From assembly GCA_005784505.1 (NCBI GenBank), contig VCAZ01000105.1, positions 985,862 to 1,049,861 of the forward strand: 64,000 bases of DNA, in the 5' to 3' direction. This stretch comes from Bagarius yarrelli. Taxonomy: Eukaryota; Chordata; Actinopteri; Siluriformes; Sisoridae. The position numbers and the translations under genes were made by a program. The first letter of the stretch is position 1, and each line of letters begins with the position of its first letter. Below the pieces are notes generated by a model. It worked only from the letters and a program-made list of their open reading frames with translations. It was not told where the DNA came from and did no database searches. Positions 1-13,332 of the stretch are shown piece after piece.

Positions 1-330
1 AAGTCGAAAAGGACAAGAATAATTATGAGAATAAAGTCATTATACTTCGAGAATGAAGACGACATAACAAGAATAAAGTTCAAAGTAATTCGAGAATAAT
101 GTCAAAATATTCTTGTAGTTTAAACTTTCTTCTCAAAGACTTTGTTTTTGTAATTTCAACTTTACTTACCTAATTTCGTCTTTATATGTAAATTATTTTG
201 ACTTTAATCTCGTAATTCCGACTTTATTCTTAAAGTATTTCAACTTTCTTCTCGTAATTTCAACTTAATTCACCTAAGTCTGACTTTATTTTCAAAGTAT
301 TTTAAGTTTATTTTCGTGATTTCGGAGATT
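1..330. repeat. Degenerate AATAAAGTC-type repeat with opposed arms
   Basis: The left part (about 1-115) repeats variants of GAGAATAAAGTC. The right part (about 120-330) repeats its complement (GACTTTATTCT, CTCGTAATTTC). The segment therefore has an inverted, hairpin-like layout. Similar sequence is common in fish genomes as degenerate short tandem repeats. A related fragment lies near 42745-42810. Confidence 0.55.
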
Positions 331-754
331 CTTTAGTAATTCCCGTTTTTTTTTCTGTATTATGGAACCAAAACTCGAATCACTAAAAATGTATTGCGCC
401 GTCTTCCTGTTAGCCTTGAAGAATTGTTCACCGTGTCACTGATTAATTTCCTGTCACAGCACAGGCAGCGTTCGTGTTCAGGCTTGTCGTGATTATTCGA
501 TTTTATTTCTAGTTTAATTATCATATAAAGTGGCAGCTGGTTGTAAAATTAGATGTGTGTGTGTGTGTGTGTGTGTGCATGCAGTGCTCTTATGTGTATA
601 GAGTAAATAGTAATTGAATGTAAAAAAAACCTCATTTCCAGATGGGAAGGATAGAATGGGGTGTTGGAATGTCACTAGACATAAATCGATTTAAAAAACA
701 AGCCATCAGGAAGAAGTGCTGTGAGTTGGAGCAAAGAAAAGACTAGCAGTGTGT

Positions 755-798
<44 letters not shown>

Positions 799-1400
799 TA
801 TTTTTTAATTCCACCATGAAAAATATTTCACACTCCACGTCTCCAATTTTTTTTTATCTCCCGGATGGATATTTTGATCCATGGCATCCGTGGACTGGAG
901 TCGGAGGTAAAACCGATAGTCGGAAAGCTACCAGCTCCTTCGGAATAACAGCTGAAGATAACGTCGAGTGTGTTTCTGCGAGATATCAGCTGTCTGTGTA
1001 TCTTAGCGGTATTAAGAAATGCACAGTTTGACGATTTATCATTGCAAATTTTCCACATCCATCTGCAGCTCCGCCTTTTGCTCCGCCTCCACTCGGTTAC
1101 TGTTGCTATCCAGGATCGAACCTCTGAGTAATCATAAAGCAACACGGCAAAACAACGGCATGTCTAAGTGCCTAAGTGTGAGTAAGCGAGTGAGTGTCTG
1201 AGTGTGAGTCAGTGAGTGTCTGAGTATGAGTAAGTGAGTAAGAGGTCGACCGATCCTGAGTTTGTTAGAACCGATACCAATTATTCGTATGTTGATTTGA
1301 GCGATATGAACCGATATATTTATCCATCATTTTATTTCTGGTTTTGACACAATGATAACAACTTTACTGAACAAGTATTTTTTTTTATTTATAACCCTTT
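331..1400. other. Intergenic, no gene seen; two (GT)n tracts
   Basis: No convincing coding sequence. It contains (GT)n microsatellites at about 554-577 and 749-792 and a short GAGTGTGAGT-type repeat at about 1170-1245. Short open frames around 816-1200 overlap on both strands and show no protein-like features. Confidence 0.6.
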
Positions 1401-1404
1401 TAAT

Positions 1405-4400
1405 ACATATAGTTGGATGTATTATACAGTAAATACAGAGTAAATATGGATAGAATATACAGAAGTGTAAGGATAGATAGTTATGGATGTATAATACAGT
1501 AAATACAGAGTAAATATGGATGGAATAGAGAGAAGTGTAAGGATAGATAGTTTTGGATGTGTAATACAGTAAATACAGAGTAAATATGGATAGAATAGAG
1601 AGAAGTGTAAGGATAGATAGTTATGGATATATAATACAGTAAATACAGAGTAAATATGGATAGAATAGAGAGAAGTGTAAGGATAGATAGTTATGGATGT
1701 GTAATACAGTAAATACAGAGTAAATATGGATAGAATAGAGAGAAGTGTAAGGATAGATAGTTATGGATGAGTATACAGTAAATACAGAGTAAATATTGGA
1801 TAGAAATAGATAGTAGAGGATGGAAGGATAGATAGTGTATGGATGAGTAATACAGTAAATACAGAGTAAATATGGATAGAATAGGATAGATAGAAATAAT
1901 AAGTTAAGAAGTGTAATAGAAATATAGATATATAATCTACAGTAAATATAGAGTAAATATGGATGGAATAGAGAGAGTGTAAGGATGTAAGATAGATAGT
2001 ATGGATAGATAATACAGTAAATACAGAGTAAATATATGGATAGAATAGAGAGAAGTTAAGGATTAGATAGTTATGGATGTATAATACAGTAAATAGAGTA
2101 AATATAGATGGAATATACAGAAGTGTAAGGATAGATAGTTATGGATATATAATACAGTAAATACAGAGTAAATATGGATGGAATATAGAGAAGTGTAAGG
2201 ATAGATAGTTATGGATGTTAATACAGTAAATAGAGTAAATATAGATGGAATATACAGAAGTGTAAGGATAGATAGTATGGATATATAATACAGTAAATAC
2301 AGAGTAAATATGGATAGAATAGAGGAGAAGTGTAAGGATAGATAGTTAGGGATGTATAATACAGTAAATACAGGAGTAAATATGGATAGAATAGAGAGAA
2401 GGTAAGGATAGATAGTTATAAATGTATAATTACAGTAAAATACAGAGTAAATATGATAGAATAGAGAGAAGTGTAAGGATGGATAGTTATGGATATATAA
2501 TACAGTAAATACAGAGTAAATATGGATAGAATAGAGAGAAGTGTAAGGATAGATAGTTATAAATGTATAATACAGTAAATACAGAGTAAATATGGATGGA
2601 ATAGAGGGAAGTGTAAGGATAGATAGTTATGGATATATAATACAGTAAATACAGAGTAAATATGGATAGAATAGAGGGAAGTGTGTAAGGATAGATAGTT
2701 ATGGATATATAATACAGTAAATACAGAGTAAATATGGATGGGAATAGAGGGAAGTGTAAGGATAGATAGTTTATGGATGTATAATACAGTAAATACAGAG
2801 TAAATATGGATGGAATATACAGAAGTGTAAGGATAGATAGTAGTTATGGATGTATGATACAGTAAATACAGAGTAAATATGGATAGAATAGAGAGAAGTG
2901 TAAGGATAGATAGTTATGGATATATAATACAGTAAATACAGAGTAAATATGGATAGATAGAGAGAAGAAGTGTAAGGATAGATAGTTATGGATATATAAT
3001 ACAGTAAATACAGAGTTAAATATGGGGGGGGAGAATAGAGAGAAGTGTAAGGATAGATAGTTATGGATGTATAATACAGTAAATATAATACAGAGTAAAT
3101 ATGGATAGAATAGAGAGAATTGTTTAGGAAGTGTAAGGATAGAATAGTTATAGGATATTAAATACAGTAAATACAGAGTAAATATGGATAGATATATTGA
3201 CAGAAGTGTAAGGATAGATAGTTATGATATTAATACAGTGAAATACAGTAAATACAGAGTAAATATGGATAAGGAGAATAGAGAGAGAAGTGTAAGGATA
3301 GATAGTTATGGATGTATAATACAGTAAATACAGAGTAAATATGGATTAGAATAGAGAGAAGTGTAAGGATAGATAGTTATGGATGTATAATACAGTAAAT
3401 ACAGAGTAAAATATGGATAGAATAGAGAGAAGTGTAAGGATAGATAGTTATGGAGTATAATACAGTAAATCACAGAGTAAATATGGATTAGAATAGAGAG
3501 AAGTGTAAGGATAGATAGTTATGGATGTATAATACAGTAATAAGAGTAATATGGGAGGAAAATAGCATAAGAAGTGTAAGGATAGATAGTATGGGATATA
3601 TAATACAGTAAATACAGAGTAAATATGGATAGAATAGAGAGAAGTGTAATGTAAGGATAGATAGGTATAGATATTATAATACAGTAAATATAGAGTAAAT
3701 ATGGATGGAATATACAGAAGTGTAAGGATAGATAGTTATAGATGTGTGATACAGTAAATACAGAGTAAAATATGGATGGAATATGAGAAGTGTAAGGATA
3801 GATAGTTATGGATATATAATACAGTAAATACAGAGTAAATCTGGAGGAATAGAGAGAGTTAAATAGATAGTTATGGATATAATACAGTAAATACCAGAGG
3901 AAGAATAGAGAGAAGTGTAAGGATAGATAGTTATGGATGTATAAACTGAGACAGTAAATACAGAGTAAATATGGATAGAATAGAGAGAAGTGTAAGGATA
4001 GATAGTTATAGATAGGCTATAATACAGTAAATACAGAGTAAAATATGGATAGAATAGAGAGAAGTGTAAGGATAGATAGGTATAGATATATAATACAGTA
4101 AATATAGAGTAAATATGGATGGGAATATACAGAAGTGTAAGATAGATAGTTATAGATGTGTGATACAGTAAATACAGAGTAAATATGGATGGAATATAGA
4201 GAAGTGTAAGGATAGATAGTTATGGATATATAATACAGTAAATACAGAGTAAATATAGATGATAGAATAGAGAGAAGTGTAAGGATAGATAGTTTGGGAT
4301 GTGTGAGACAGTAAATACAGAGTAAATATGGATAGAATAGAGAGAAGTGTAAGGATAGATAGTTATAGATATATAATACAGTAAATACAGAGTAAATATG

Positions 4401-4517
4401 GATAGAATAGAGAGAAGTGTAAGGATAGATAGTTATAGATGTATATTACAGTAAATACAGAGTAAAGATGGATAGAATAGAGAGAAGTCTAAGGATAGAT
4501 AGTTATAAATGGTGCAA
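1405..4517. repeat. 3.1-kb minisatellite, 70-bp unit
   Basis: About 44 tandem copies. Each carries the landmarks GGATAGATAGTTATGGATGT, AATACAGTAAATACAGAGTA and AATAGAGAGAAGTGTAAGG in order. The period is exactly 70 bp in clean stretches (unit starts at 1471, 1541, 1611, 1681, 1751). Copies around 1780-2110, 3110-3260 and 3540-3900 carry many 1-10 bp indels. The unit is AT-rich and non-coding. Confidence 0.95.
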
Positions 4518-4554
4518 AGATGTATAACTCATTAGTTTCTCTTCTATACCCGCT

Positions 4555-4680
4555 TATCCCTAATTCGGGGTCACGGTGTTCTGCTGGAGTCTATCCCAGA
4601 CGTCTCTGAAAGGGCAAAAGGACGGAGGGGTACACCCTGGACTGGTCGCCAGTCTATTACAGGGACACACACACTCACTA
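4555..4680 (+). repeat. Fragment of a widespread fish interspersed repeat
   Basis: The segment contains GGGGTACACCCTGGACTGGT and TCGCCAGTCTATTACAGGGA preceded by a GGGGTCACGG stretch. This order is typical of an abundant teleost dispersed repeat that I recognise from memory. The class is uncertain, possibly a retroelement 3' end. Confidence 0.55.
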
Positions 4681-5480
4681 TTATACATTTATTACCAGTG
4701 GGGTTTTTTTTGTATTTTGTCAGTAAAGTTGTTTTATTCTTAAAATGTTGACTCGATCTGATCAAAATCAGGGTGAAAAAAAAACCAAAACATGCAGACC
4801 GGTTTTTCTTTCCTCTGCGTTATCATAGCAATGCTAGTTATCGACCTGTGCGATTGCATCACCGTGTAATCTGTTGTCAGAGTCGTATCGACGATCCATC
4901 TCCACATTAAGACAGAAAAATCACAGGCTTTAACTCTCCAAGCCTGCTGAGACCGAAATGCCAATATCTGTCAGCCGTGAAAAACAGTAGCATAATGGCG
5001 TGTCCACGGTCGTCGTCCTCGGCAATCGCAAGGGCGACCTATCAGAACCTGCCATTATACTCGTCCCCGTAGTCTCTCATTCAGTGCAGCTCCTGGCGTG
5101 GGCCAGACGCTCTCACATCTCGTCTCAGCGGCTCAAATAAAAGCTAAACCACAACGTTATTAAACTGTCGCATTAGAATAATATTAAACTTCTATTTACG
5201 CCTCATGTTCCATACGACAGCACAGCCTGTGTCAGGATGCAATAACGGTTTTGTCTGGTTTGGTGCTTGTGGTTCTTTATCTGCTGTAGTGGTTTTATTA
5301 TTGTTACTGAAGGCCGAGTGGAACTGAATATAAACACATTAGCATATCAGACTGCAACTGTACAAAATAACAACACGTTAATAACGCAAGTCAATAGTAC
5401 AGCTTCTCCGAATCTCCTACAATATCCGAATTTTAGATATTCTAGTCATGTGACCTCAGCAGCGCTTGAAAATATTATTT
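4681..5480. other. Intergenic, nothing recognised
   Basis: Apparently single-copy sequence. No protein-like open frame and no repeat that I could name. Confidence 0.5.
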
Positions 5481-6075
5481 TTTGAAGAATAGCAATTTTA
5501 TTATAATTACAATAACAATAATAATTATTATTTTTAATTATACTGAATTATACAATTAACTGTTTTAATAATAGATTTCTTTTAATAATAATAACAATAA
5601 TAATAAAAGTAATAATAATAGTAATAATAACCCTATTATTATAAAGCACTATTACCCGATTTATTAAGGTTTTAATTTATTATTATTACTATTACTATTA
5701 TTATTATTTATTACTTATTATTATTATTATTATTATTATTAATATACTATTTTTATTGTTTTTTTAAGCACCGTTAACTGTTTTAATAAAGGGTTTCATT
5801 CTTATAATAATATTAGTAATAATAATAAGCGTATTATTTTTAAGCACTATTAACTGTTATATTATTTTTTTATGAATTATTGTTATTATTATAATTAATT
5901 AATGTATTATTTTGATATTCTTTTAAGCACCATTAAACTGTTTTAATAAAGATTTTAATTTTTATAATAATAATAGTAGTAATAGTAATAATAATGATAA
6001 TAATAATAACAACCCTATTATTATAAAGCACTATTACCTTAATAATAATAAATAATAATAATAAGGTACATTATA

Positions 6076-6144
<69 letters not shown>

Positions 6145-6260
6145 GATTATTATTATTATATCATTTTTAATGAGACTAATTTTTTATTCTCCTTTTTGAT
6201 ATTTTTAAGCATCATTAACTAATTAATCAATAAATTCAGTTTTATTTTTATTATAATAAG
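5481..6260. repeat. AT-rich (AAT)n/(TTA)n region with a (TA)n tract
   Basis: Long runs of AATAATAAT and TTATTATTA alternate with the recurring phrase AGCACTATTA or AGCACCATTA, which suggests an older tandem structure. A (TA)n tract of more than 25 repeats lies at about 6078-6144. Confidence 0.85.
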
Positions 6261-7680
6261 TAAGAAGTTGTTTTTAAAATTACATTTAATTCTGTAATTT
6301 AGGAGCTTCTATTCATTAAAATTAATTCTTACTGATTTTTTTTTTTACTGTATTTTCTCTGAATATTTCTTCAGCACATTTTTACTCATCAGTTAAACAT
6401 GAGAGGTTTAATTTTCCATTCATAGGGCTGGGATTTAAACTCATAACCTTCATTCAGATTCACAGAATCAATCACTGAGATGGACATACAAAGAAAAAAG
6501 CCTCAAGAGCCAGAAAATAGAATTCTCTCCTGTTTTGTTGTGTCCATGTTCATTATTGAGTGTCTTTGTCGTGTCTCACTCCTCTCAGTGATGGAGCGTT
6601 TGAAGCTCGTGTGACGGTAGACAGAATTGGTCGTGTCTGCTGGAGAAAATATTTTCATTAAAAAGTCTAATAAATCGAAAAAAGATCGATATTTTTTCTA
6701 TCTGCAAAGTAAATTATTGATATCAAACCTATTTCTAAATCCCATTTTGTAACATAACTCCACTGAGGCGAGATGTATAATGAGAACCCAGGGTGCAGTT
6801 TATTCACAACGTGATTATACAAAGAACATAAACTCAGGTGGACAAAATGAACACTTGACTTAAACACTGAACAAAAAAAACAAACATTGACTAAACTACA
6901 CTTGACTTGACTACACTTGAACACTAACATCCACTTGAACTAGAACCAGAACTAGAACTAGAACCAGAACTAAAACTAGGGCAGATTTACCGCAGTGCTA
7001 CAAACAAGAAACCACAAAGACAGGAGGATACAAGGGGGTAAATAAGCACATAACTAAACAAGGAACACCTGTGACCAAAAAGGACCAAACTAACCCACAC
7101 ACAAGGACAAGGGGAAGCACATGACAGGAAGACATGAGGACAAACCAGGAAGTAAACAAAACAAACTAGCTAGCATAACTTAGCCTAGACATAAAAGAAA
7201 AAGCAATAAACATGAAACAAGAAAAACATAAAACAGAAACATAACACAACATGAAAACCTCACACATTTCATCAATAGTTAAGTTCTCCCCTGGTCGTGC
7301 TGTGGAATCTTCTGACTCGTATTGCTGCCTGCTGCCTCTGGTAGGAAAATCTGCTGCTAACAGGGTCAGTCATTCCGAATGATGAGCACGGCCGCCTGTG
7401 GAAAACATATTAGCATGTCACACACTCATGCAGAGAAAATCCAGTAATACAGCATTATTATTCAATAAAGACTGAATTTTGATCATAATAAACAGCAATT
7501 TATTTAAAAATATTTTTTATCAGCCGCATCAGCATATCCCAGCGTTCCGCTCCAAATGCTGCTGCACAAACATCTAAAATTAAAAGATCTAATCTTCAAA
7601 CACTCAAATTCTGTCTAAAGTTCTCCAACACAGGGAAAAACACACATCTCCACCCAAAGCTGACAGACTTACGACTCACT
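6261..7680. other. Intergenic; possible dispersed repeat at 6770-7260
   Basis: No gene seen. The part from about 6770 to 7260 has an A/C-rich composition with phrases such as GACATGAGGACAAACCAGGA, typical of a common fish repeat. Similar-looking sequence occurs near 18870-19110 and 60540-60730. A short ACTAGAACCAGA repeat lies at about 6935-6978. Confidence 0.4.
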
Positions 7681-8870
7681 TTAGATCAGATTCATGACTT
7701 ATTATAGATCAGACTCATTATAGATCAGACTCATGACTCATTATAGATCAGACTCACAATTCGCTTTAGATCAGACTCACAACTCATTAGAGATCAGACT
7801 CACGACTCATTATACATCAGACTCAGGACTCATTATAGATCAGACTCATTATAGATCAGACTCATGGCTCACTTTAGATCAGACTCACGACTCATTATAG
7901 ATCAGACTCATGACTCATTATAGATCAGACTCATGACTCACTTTAGATCAGACTCACGACTCATTATAGATCAGATTCATGACTCATTATAGATCAGACT
8001 CACAACTCGCTTTAGATCAGACTCACAACTTATTATAGATTAGACTCTATAGATCAGAATCATGACTCACTTTAGATCAGACTCATTATAGATCAGACTC
8101 ACGGCTCACTTTAGATCAGACTCACGACTCATTATAGATCAGACTCACAATTCGCTTTATATCAGACTCACAACTCATTATAGATCAGACTCACGACTCA
8201 TTATAGATCAGACTCATTATAGATCAGACTCATGGCTCACTTTAGATCAGACTCACGACTCATTATAGATCAGACTCACGACTCATTATAGATCAGACTC
8301 ATGGCTCACTTTAGATCAGACTCACGACTCATTATAGATCAGGCTCATTATAAATCAGACTCATGACTTACTTTAGGTCAGACTCACGACTCATTATAGA
8401 TCAGACTCACGACTCATTATAGATCAGACTCATGGCTCACTTTAGATCAGACTCACGACTCATTATAGATCAGACTCATTATAAATCAGACTCATGACTT
8501 ACTTTAGGTCAGACTCACGACTCATTATAGATCAGACTCATGACTCATTATAGATCAGACTCACGACTCATTATAGATCAGACTCATGGCTCACTTTAGA
8601 TCAGACTCACGACTCATTATAGATCAGACTCATGACTCACTTTAGATCAGACTCACGACTCATTATAGATCAGACTCACGACTCATTATAGATCAGACTC
8701 ATGGCTCACTTTAGATCAGACTCACGACTCATTATAGATCAGACGCATTATAAATCAGACTCATGACTTACTTTAGGTCAGACTCACGACTCATTATAGA
8801 TCAGACTCATGACTTACTTTAGGTCAGACTCACGACTCATTATAGATCAGACTCATGACTCGCTTTAGAT
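7680..8870. repeat. 1.2-kb minisatellite, 23-bp unit
   Basis: About 50 tandem units alternate between GACTCATTATAGATCAGACT and GGCTCACTTTAGATCAGACT types, each followed by CAC or CAT. Some shorter 16-bp units (CATTATAGATCAGACT) are interspersed. Several junctions create TGACTCA. It is non-coding. Confidence 0.93.
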
Positions 8871-9233
8871 CGAGCTTATATTTTTTTATCGAAGTGGTTG
8901 GGGTTAGATAAGAGGTTCGGACATCCCTTTTACTGACCCTTAACCCTAAAATACTGCACAAGCTTTTACACCTCAAATCCCGCACATGGCCGCATTAGCA
9001 CTCAGATTAAACCCTTCGCGTAATATATCACTTTGATTGTACTTCCTTATTTGAATGAAAGCGTCTGCTTAAAACGCTCACTGAAACAGGCATGACTGAC
9101 GAGGAGCCTGTAAATAACGAACAGCAGAACTTTGTTTTGTATCGAGATCCTCACAAGACAGGCAGAACAATTAGACGCTTAAAACACTTACACTATAAAA
9201 CAACACGCAATCAGGAATGCCGGTATCACTTTC

Positions 9234-9268
<35 letters not shown>

Positions 9269-9548
9269 ATAAATAAAAGTGTTTTATCACCATGGTGATA
9301 ACGAGACTCGGTGCGAATCGAGTGCTGGGATGAGTTTTTCTTCTTTGAAGCAATTTGTCCTTGAGAACCTACAAAAATAGTCAAAAACCTTGCAAATTCT
9401 AAATCGGCCCAAATACAGGAAGTAAATTGATCGAAGCATGTGTCAAGATGAGAGCAGCCACTCTTTGGCCCTTGAGCAAGGCCCTTGAGGCTCTCTGCTT
9501 CGGCAGCACTGTATTATTTACATTTACGCCTTTATACTATCAGATGAC
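8871..9548. other. Intergenic with (GT)n tract and SINE body fragment
   Basis: No gene seen. (GT)n at about 9237-9265. A short SINE body fragment (GGCCCTTGAGCAAGGCCCTT) lies at about 9467-9535. Confidence 0.5.
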
Positions 9549-9720
9549 GGGAAGTGGTAGCGCAGTGGTTAAGGTGTTGGACTGCTCTTTGGGGTTTGAT
9601 TTTAATCACCACCAAGTTGCCACTGTTGGGCCCCTGACCAAGGCCCTTAAGCCCCGATTGCTCAGTTAGTATAAAAGAGAGAAAATTAAGATGCTTTGCC
9701 AAATGCTTTAAATGTAAATG
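9549..9720 (+). mobile_element. tRNA-derived SINE, family 1, near full length
   Basis: The head GGGAAGTGGTAGCGCAGTGG looks like a pol III A box. It is followed by GTTGGACTGC, a degenerate B box, the body GGGCCCCTGACCAAGGCCCT and a tail ending in AATGTAAATG. It is the first of many copies in the window. Confidence 0.85.
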
Positions 9721-9760
9721 ATGATCGGTAGCTTGACGGATTAAACTCCAACATCTGCTT

Positions 9761-9870
9761 AGCTGCCGTTGTTGGGCCCTTGGGTAAGGCCCTTAACCCT
9801 CTTTGCTCCTGGGGCGCTGTATCATGGCTCATATTTCTATGTAATGTTTTGGCGATAATAAAGACTAAAG
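9761..9870 (+). mobile_element. SINE, family 2 tail variant
   Basis: It has the shared body (GGGCCCTTGGGTAAGGCCCT) followed by the distinct tail GGGGCGCTGTATCATGGCTC and a terminal AATAAAGACTAAAG. It follows directly behind a family 1 copy. Confidence 0.75.
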
Positions 9871-11948
9871 ACTTTAGTAATTTCTTTTTTTTTTTTTTTT
9901 TTTACAAAAGACTCCGTCGTAGAGAGTAATGCTAATTGCGCCATGTTGCTCACAGACTTAGCAATAAATCACCAACCGCAGCCTTTCCGAGGACGAAGAA
10001 GAGGCGCGTGTATGATTTACAACAAACTGCTGTAATTATTTAAAAGCTTTTTCCTGTTGTTCTGCTGGAAACCACAGGATATTAATAATCCCTGGAGGAC
10101 TAAGTGCGTCCTGATTTATACTAAAGGGTTCATTTTTGGAATCTACATCAGATTATTATCAAATGATTTTCAGTGTGGATGAAGAAGTACTCGTACTCAC
10201 ACTCGTCTCATACCACATGTGACGCCATTGACAGATCTTTTTGTAAAACTCCGGCAGCAGCGACAGATTATCCGGCTGGAAATATTTCGCTATGGAATAT
10301 ATGCAAACTTGGGAAGCATGGGAAGACTGCAAACTTTGTTCATCAAAAATAAGTATACGAGTTAAACTGATAAATCATCTAAGCACAGTAAAATTTGCTA
10401 TTAGCATTAACGTTAGCACTCGGTAACCGACCCTGCAACAAGTCTTTGCGAGATGAAAGAACATGACGAAGAAAACCTAAAAGCTATATAACATAATCCC
10501 AAAAACGTACAGATATCGGTATCGGCGAGTACCAGGAAAAAGATATCGGTACTCATACTCTGTCTTAAATAAATGATATGGTTGCAGCCATAATTTTCAG
10601 TTGAATTAATCTGGGATTTACTTAGGAACATTTGCAACAGCACCACCAGTGGTTGTAAAAAGAAATGCACAATATTTCACTATATATGGCTGATTCTTTT
10701 CCATCCCATACTGTAGAGAATAAATAACTGTAATTGACCATGTATTAAAAATAATAAATATCTATTCCGCCTTAAGTAATTAATTAATGGTACATTTGAA
10801 AATTCATGAAAAACATCAATAATTCGTATTTTTGCGTTAAATATTACAGTCATTAAAAAAAGTTAGTATTAATGTTATTGTAACAAAACACGTAAATATA
10901 AACTATGGCTGATTTTAAAGAAATTTAGTTTTGATGTATGTGAAACGTCGATAATTGCAACGTATTTACAAGCTATTTTGTCTGGTCTTTAGATACAGTA
11001 TCTTGTTACATGCGCCATCTAGTGGATATTCGGTGAAACACAACACCGCAGTAAATTGTGGCAGGAATTGCAGGATGCCGCGTGACAGAACGCGCATTCA
11101 TGATAATCAAGTTTAGAAGCAGTGTTATGATGCACAGCTGTCTCCACATTGCGGTGCAGCATGAAACAATGCGCCGTTAAAAATGTTACAGCTAGCTACT
11201 TAGCAACCGACAACCGATCAGAACCTGATCGGTGTTGGTGCAAAACCCGCAACTGCACCACCACGTGAGGGAAATCGCTTGCTATCCCTTGTTAATAAAT
11301 TCCTGTATTCATTTTTAAGACCAAGTAATTGGTTAATCGGTGAATCATTTAAATTCTGCGATTGCCATCCCGCCCAGTACCTCCTCAAATACTCTCTAGT
11401 TATAGTCGGATTTTCTTCGTTGACCTGATGGTGGATAACGAAAGATAGAAAAATAACGATACATTTACCAGTGTAGAACATCAGAGCTAATTAGTTCTCA
11501 ATGATCTGCTTATCCAATCAGTAACTGTTGATATGCAAATATTTAAATTAGAGGCGGGGTTTAGGAGTGTACAGATTCTGAAGGGTTCTAGTAAGAGTGA
11601 ACGATCAGACAGGTGAAATATTTCACAGGAGAAACATCCTTTGAATTACATCATTATTTGTAGACCAACTAAAAACACACACTTTAGTGCACTGTGCTGG
11701 GATCTGAGCCACACTATTTTCCTGATAATGTGGGAAAACCTTCCCGTAGACTGATTCATTGCCCTTAACGCTGAACCGCCATCTTTATCAATCGATGTTC
11801 AGGATTTTAAAGAAACTTGACAGTGTTGATTCGTTTGTAATGAAGAGAAAGCGAGTGCAGAAAGCCAGCTGGACTTTAATCACAGTTTGAAAGCTTGTTT
11901 CAATCAATTTCATGGCCAGATAAAGCTAAAACACACTCTCGTTCTCTT

Positions 11949-11985
<37 letters not shown>

Positions 11986-12671
11986 TTATAGAGCTTTATC
12001 AGTAAGAACTGGTCGGAATCCTTCTCTGGTGCTTATCATCGTTTGGTAATTGTGGAAATAGATCCATGTTGGACTGACGGTAGATAGAAAAGTGAACAGA
12101 TTTATCAGCTTTAATGCACTAAATGCACCCAAATTAGGTTCTCCAGGATTTTCCGCCATGTTACGATCGCAAATATTAGCGCAAATTAATGCATGATGGC
12201 GCGATTTCATCCAGCAGTTTTTGCAAATATGACCAGCAGCCCTAAACATGACTAGTACATCACTGAGCGCCTTTCGCTAATACGCAGCTGTCTCTCGTTT
12301 ACAGATAAAAAATTACTGCCAGAAACTCTGAAAAACTACTTCCAGATGTTCTTCACGCTTCATGTTGGGATGGAATTTTTTACTATTATCCTGCAATTTA
12401 TTGCAACAAAACATCCCAAAACATTCCGTCATGCATCGTGATTTATTTATTTATTTTTTTACAAAAGCTGCCGTGAAATCAGGAATTTGAACCTAATGAT
12501 GAAAAAATTGCAGCAACATTCTGATATTTAAGGAATTTTGGTGTTGAAGGAATTTTAGGAAAATGATGTTTAAATTGTTACAATCTCAAACCAGCAAGTG
12601 GTGGAAACACTAAAAAAATCATCTGACTTAAGTTAGAAGCAAATAATTATTTCGTTTAAAAACCCGTATTC
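9871..12671. other. Intergenic, nothing recognised
   Basis: No gene seen. A poly(T) run is at about 9887-9903 and a (CT)n(CA)n tract at about 11945-11984. A CTCF-like motif at 11012-11025 is listed separately. Short open frames here lack protein-like features. Confidence 0.5.
11012..11025 (-). promoter_or_regulatory. Candidate CTCF-like core motif
   Basis: The minus strand reads CCACTAGATGGCGC, which fits the vertebrate CTCF core CCASYAGRKGGCRS at every position, since K allows T. A motif match alone does not show occupancy. Confidence 0.4.
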
Positions 12672-12770
12672 AGAGTGACTTGCTCAGGGGCCCAACAGTT
12701 GTGGCATGGTGGAGCTGGGAATTGAACCTTCACCACCTTCAACATATTAACCATGAGCCACCACTTCCCC
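12672..12770 (-). mobile_element. SINE family 1 fragment
   Basis: Minus-strand copy showing the body (TGCTCAGGGGCCCAACAG), the degenerate B box and the head (GAGCCACCACTTCCCC). The tail is missing or heavily diverged. Confidence 0.75.
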
Positions 12771-13164
12771 ACAAAGTGCTTCAGTGTGTAAACTGTGATT
12801 TTAAACCATTCAGGTAAAAAAAAAAAGAAGTAAAGTTGATCTCAGATCTGTTTTCCGTGCTACATACTGAGAGATACAGAACATCCCATAATAGTGGGGA
12901 AATTCTGAACGTTTATGTCTTTTCCTTAAACAGATCATAAATATATACAGATTTGATCAAATCTCCTCATAAACACAGTCAGTTTCGCCTAAAGTGAATG
13001 TGAACAGTTGGAAAAGGAAATGCAGTCATTTGTTCTTAGTTTATTTTCTTTTACTTTACAAAATTTGTAGTATTTTAATTTTTTTTTTGCTTTATTTAAA
13101 TTCAAACTTTAATCGATAAGAATATAACGATAAACAGAAACGACATTCAAACCCTACTGACATT

Positions 13165-13331
13165 CACAAGACGTCCTTATCCAGAGCAACTTTTCATTTA
13201 TACAACTGAGCAATTGGGGGTTAAGGGCCTTGCTCTGGGGCCCAGCAGTGGTAGCTTGGTGGAGCTGGGAATCAAGCCCAGAACTTTAGAGTTGGTAGTC
13301 CAACACCTTAACCATGAGCCACCACTTCCCC
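13165..13331 (-). mobile_element. SINE family 1, near full length
   Basis: It reads tail to head on the plus strand: AAGACGTCCTTATCCAGAGC, ATACAACTGAGCAATTGGGG, body, GTCCAACACCTTAACCATGA and GCCACCACTTCCCC. Its head end abuts the purine tract that follows. Confidence 0.88.
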
Positions 13332-13332
13332 T

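Noticed and set aside
7680..8870. Regularly spaced repeats that could suggest a CRISPR-like array
   Set aside because: There are no unique spacers. The units are directly adjacent variants of one 23-bp sequence in a vertebrate genome. The same applies to the arrays at 19384, 34060 and 40298.
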